5,717 nt of DNA, from contig JAGHCS010000082.1 of NCBI GenBank assembly GCA_021160355.1, positions 1 to 5,717 of the forward strand, given 5' to 3'. Positions 5,401 through 5,717 of this stretch are shown piece after piece; within the stretch, counting starts at the first letter, position 1, and every line of letters starts with the position of its first letter. This DNA is from Candidatus Cloacimonadota bacterium. Lineage in GTDB: Bacteria; Cloacimonadota; Cloacimonadia; JGIOTU-2. The notes under the pieces are model-generated. The model saw only the letters and a list, made by a program, of their open reading frames with translations. It was not told the origin of the DNA and made no database searches. The position numbers and the translations under genes were made by a program.

Positions 5401-5717
5401 ATGAAAAGCAAAAATATGTATGATCTAATAATTATTGGTGGCGGACCGGCTGGACTTACCGCCGGGCTCTATGCCGCTCGATACAAATTGAAAACAATAC
5501 TCATCGAAAAAGCTCCTTTTGCAGGCGGGCAGCTTTTAAAGACATCTTATATAGAGAATTATCCCGGTTTTGATGAAGCAGTTCTCGGGTATGATCTGGC
5601 AACCAAAATGGAAAATCAGGCAGTCCGTTTCGGATTGGAAATAAAAAAAGAAACAGTCACAAAAATCATATTAACTGATGAGAAAAAAAGTGTCTATACA
5701 GAAGAAAATGAATATCA
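5401..5717 (+). CDS. trxB: Thioredoxin reductase (NADPH), 3' end beyond the window
   Basis: The first 105 codons of a low-molecular-weight thioredoxin-disulfide reductase, a flavoenzyme passing electrons from NADPH through FAD to thioredoxin or similar redoxins. The N-terminal FAD-binding fold is clear: YDLIIIGGGPAGLTAGLYAAR with GGGPAG at 13-18, Glu36 at the end of strand 2 (TILIEK) for the FAD ribose, then GGQLLKTSYIENYPGF (42-57) and the G-L-M-QA-FG spacing typical of TrxB (63-78). The redox CxxC and the NADPH domain lie outside the window, so activity cannot be confirmed here. ATG 5401 is one base after the glutaredoxin stop, with AAGGA at 5385-5389; ATG 5416 would also leave an intact FAD motif but has no ribosome site. 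It is co-transcribed with the preceding redoxin. Confidence 0.94.
   Translation, partial: MKSKNMYDLIIIGGGPAGLTAGLYAARYKLKTILIEKAPFAGGQLLKTSYIENYPGFDEAVLGYDLATKMENQAVRFGLEIKKETVTKIILTDEKKSVYTEENEY

Noticed and set aside
1..5717. tRNA, rRNA, CRISPR array or phage/defence module
   Set aside because: No cloverleaf, rRNA core, regularly spaced direct repeats, integrase, transposase or defence-type protein could be seen on either strand.

Overview
The window is AT-rich bacterial DNA and holds seven genes, one of them broken by a frameshift and one running off the right edge. The best guess for the host is a member of the FCB group, possibly Cloacimonadota. This rests on the base composition, on a secreted enzyme ending in a FlgD-like/type IX-style C-terminal sorting module (NYPNPF at its start, PAGVYFYRI near its end), and on close similarity of that enzyme to a Bacteroidota protein. 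The assignment is an inference; no rRNA or phylogenetic marker is present.

Positions 18-1772 (+) look like one operon: a small helical/coiled-coil protein gene interrupted by a one-base frameshift at an A7 run, then ruvX (Holliday junction resolvase/pre-16S rRNA nuclease fold, TTG start) and mltG (endolytic murein transglycosylase). The ruvX-mltG pairing recurs in many bacteria. The operon faces a convergent gene, and an imperfect inverted repeat lies between them.

Positions 1880-3634 (-) encode the most striking protein: a secreted peptidylarginine deiminase that matches the Porphyromonas gingivalis PPAD architecture. It has a signal peptide, a catalytic domain, an Ig-like domain and a C-terminal sorting module. 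Every catalytic and substrate-carboxylate-binding residue recalled for PPAD is present in register. Divergent from it is a GtrA-family four-helix membrane protein (about 3820-4254, +).

Positions 4294-4915 form a self-contained heat-shock unit: candidate promoters, a near-perfect CIRCE operator (HrcA site), a consensus Shine-Dalgarno, an Hsp20 small chaperone and a strong intrinsic terminator.

Positions 4929-5717 start with a candidate promoter and a ~150 bp stretch bounded by inverted repeats that carries an open 51-codon frame. A thiol-redox pair follows: a small CSWC glutaredoxin-like protein and, one base later, thioredoxin reductase trxB, cut by the window edge. The two probably work as a reductase/redoxin couple.
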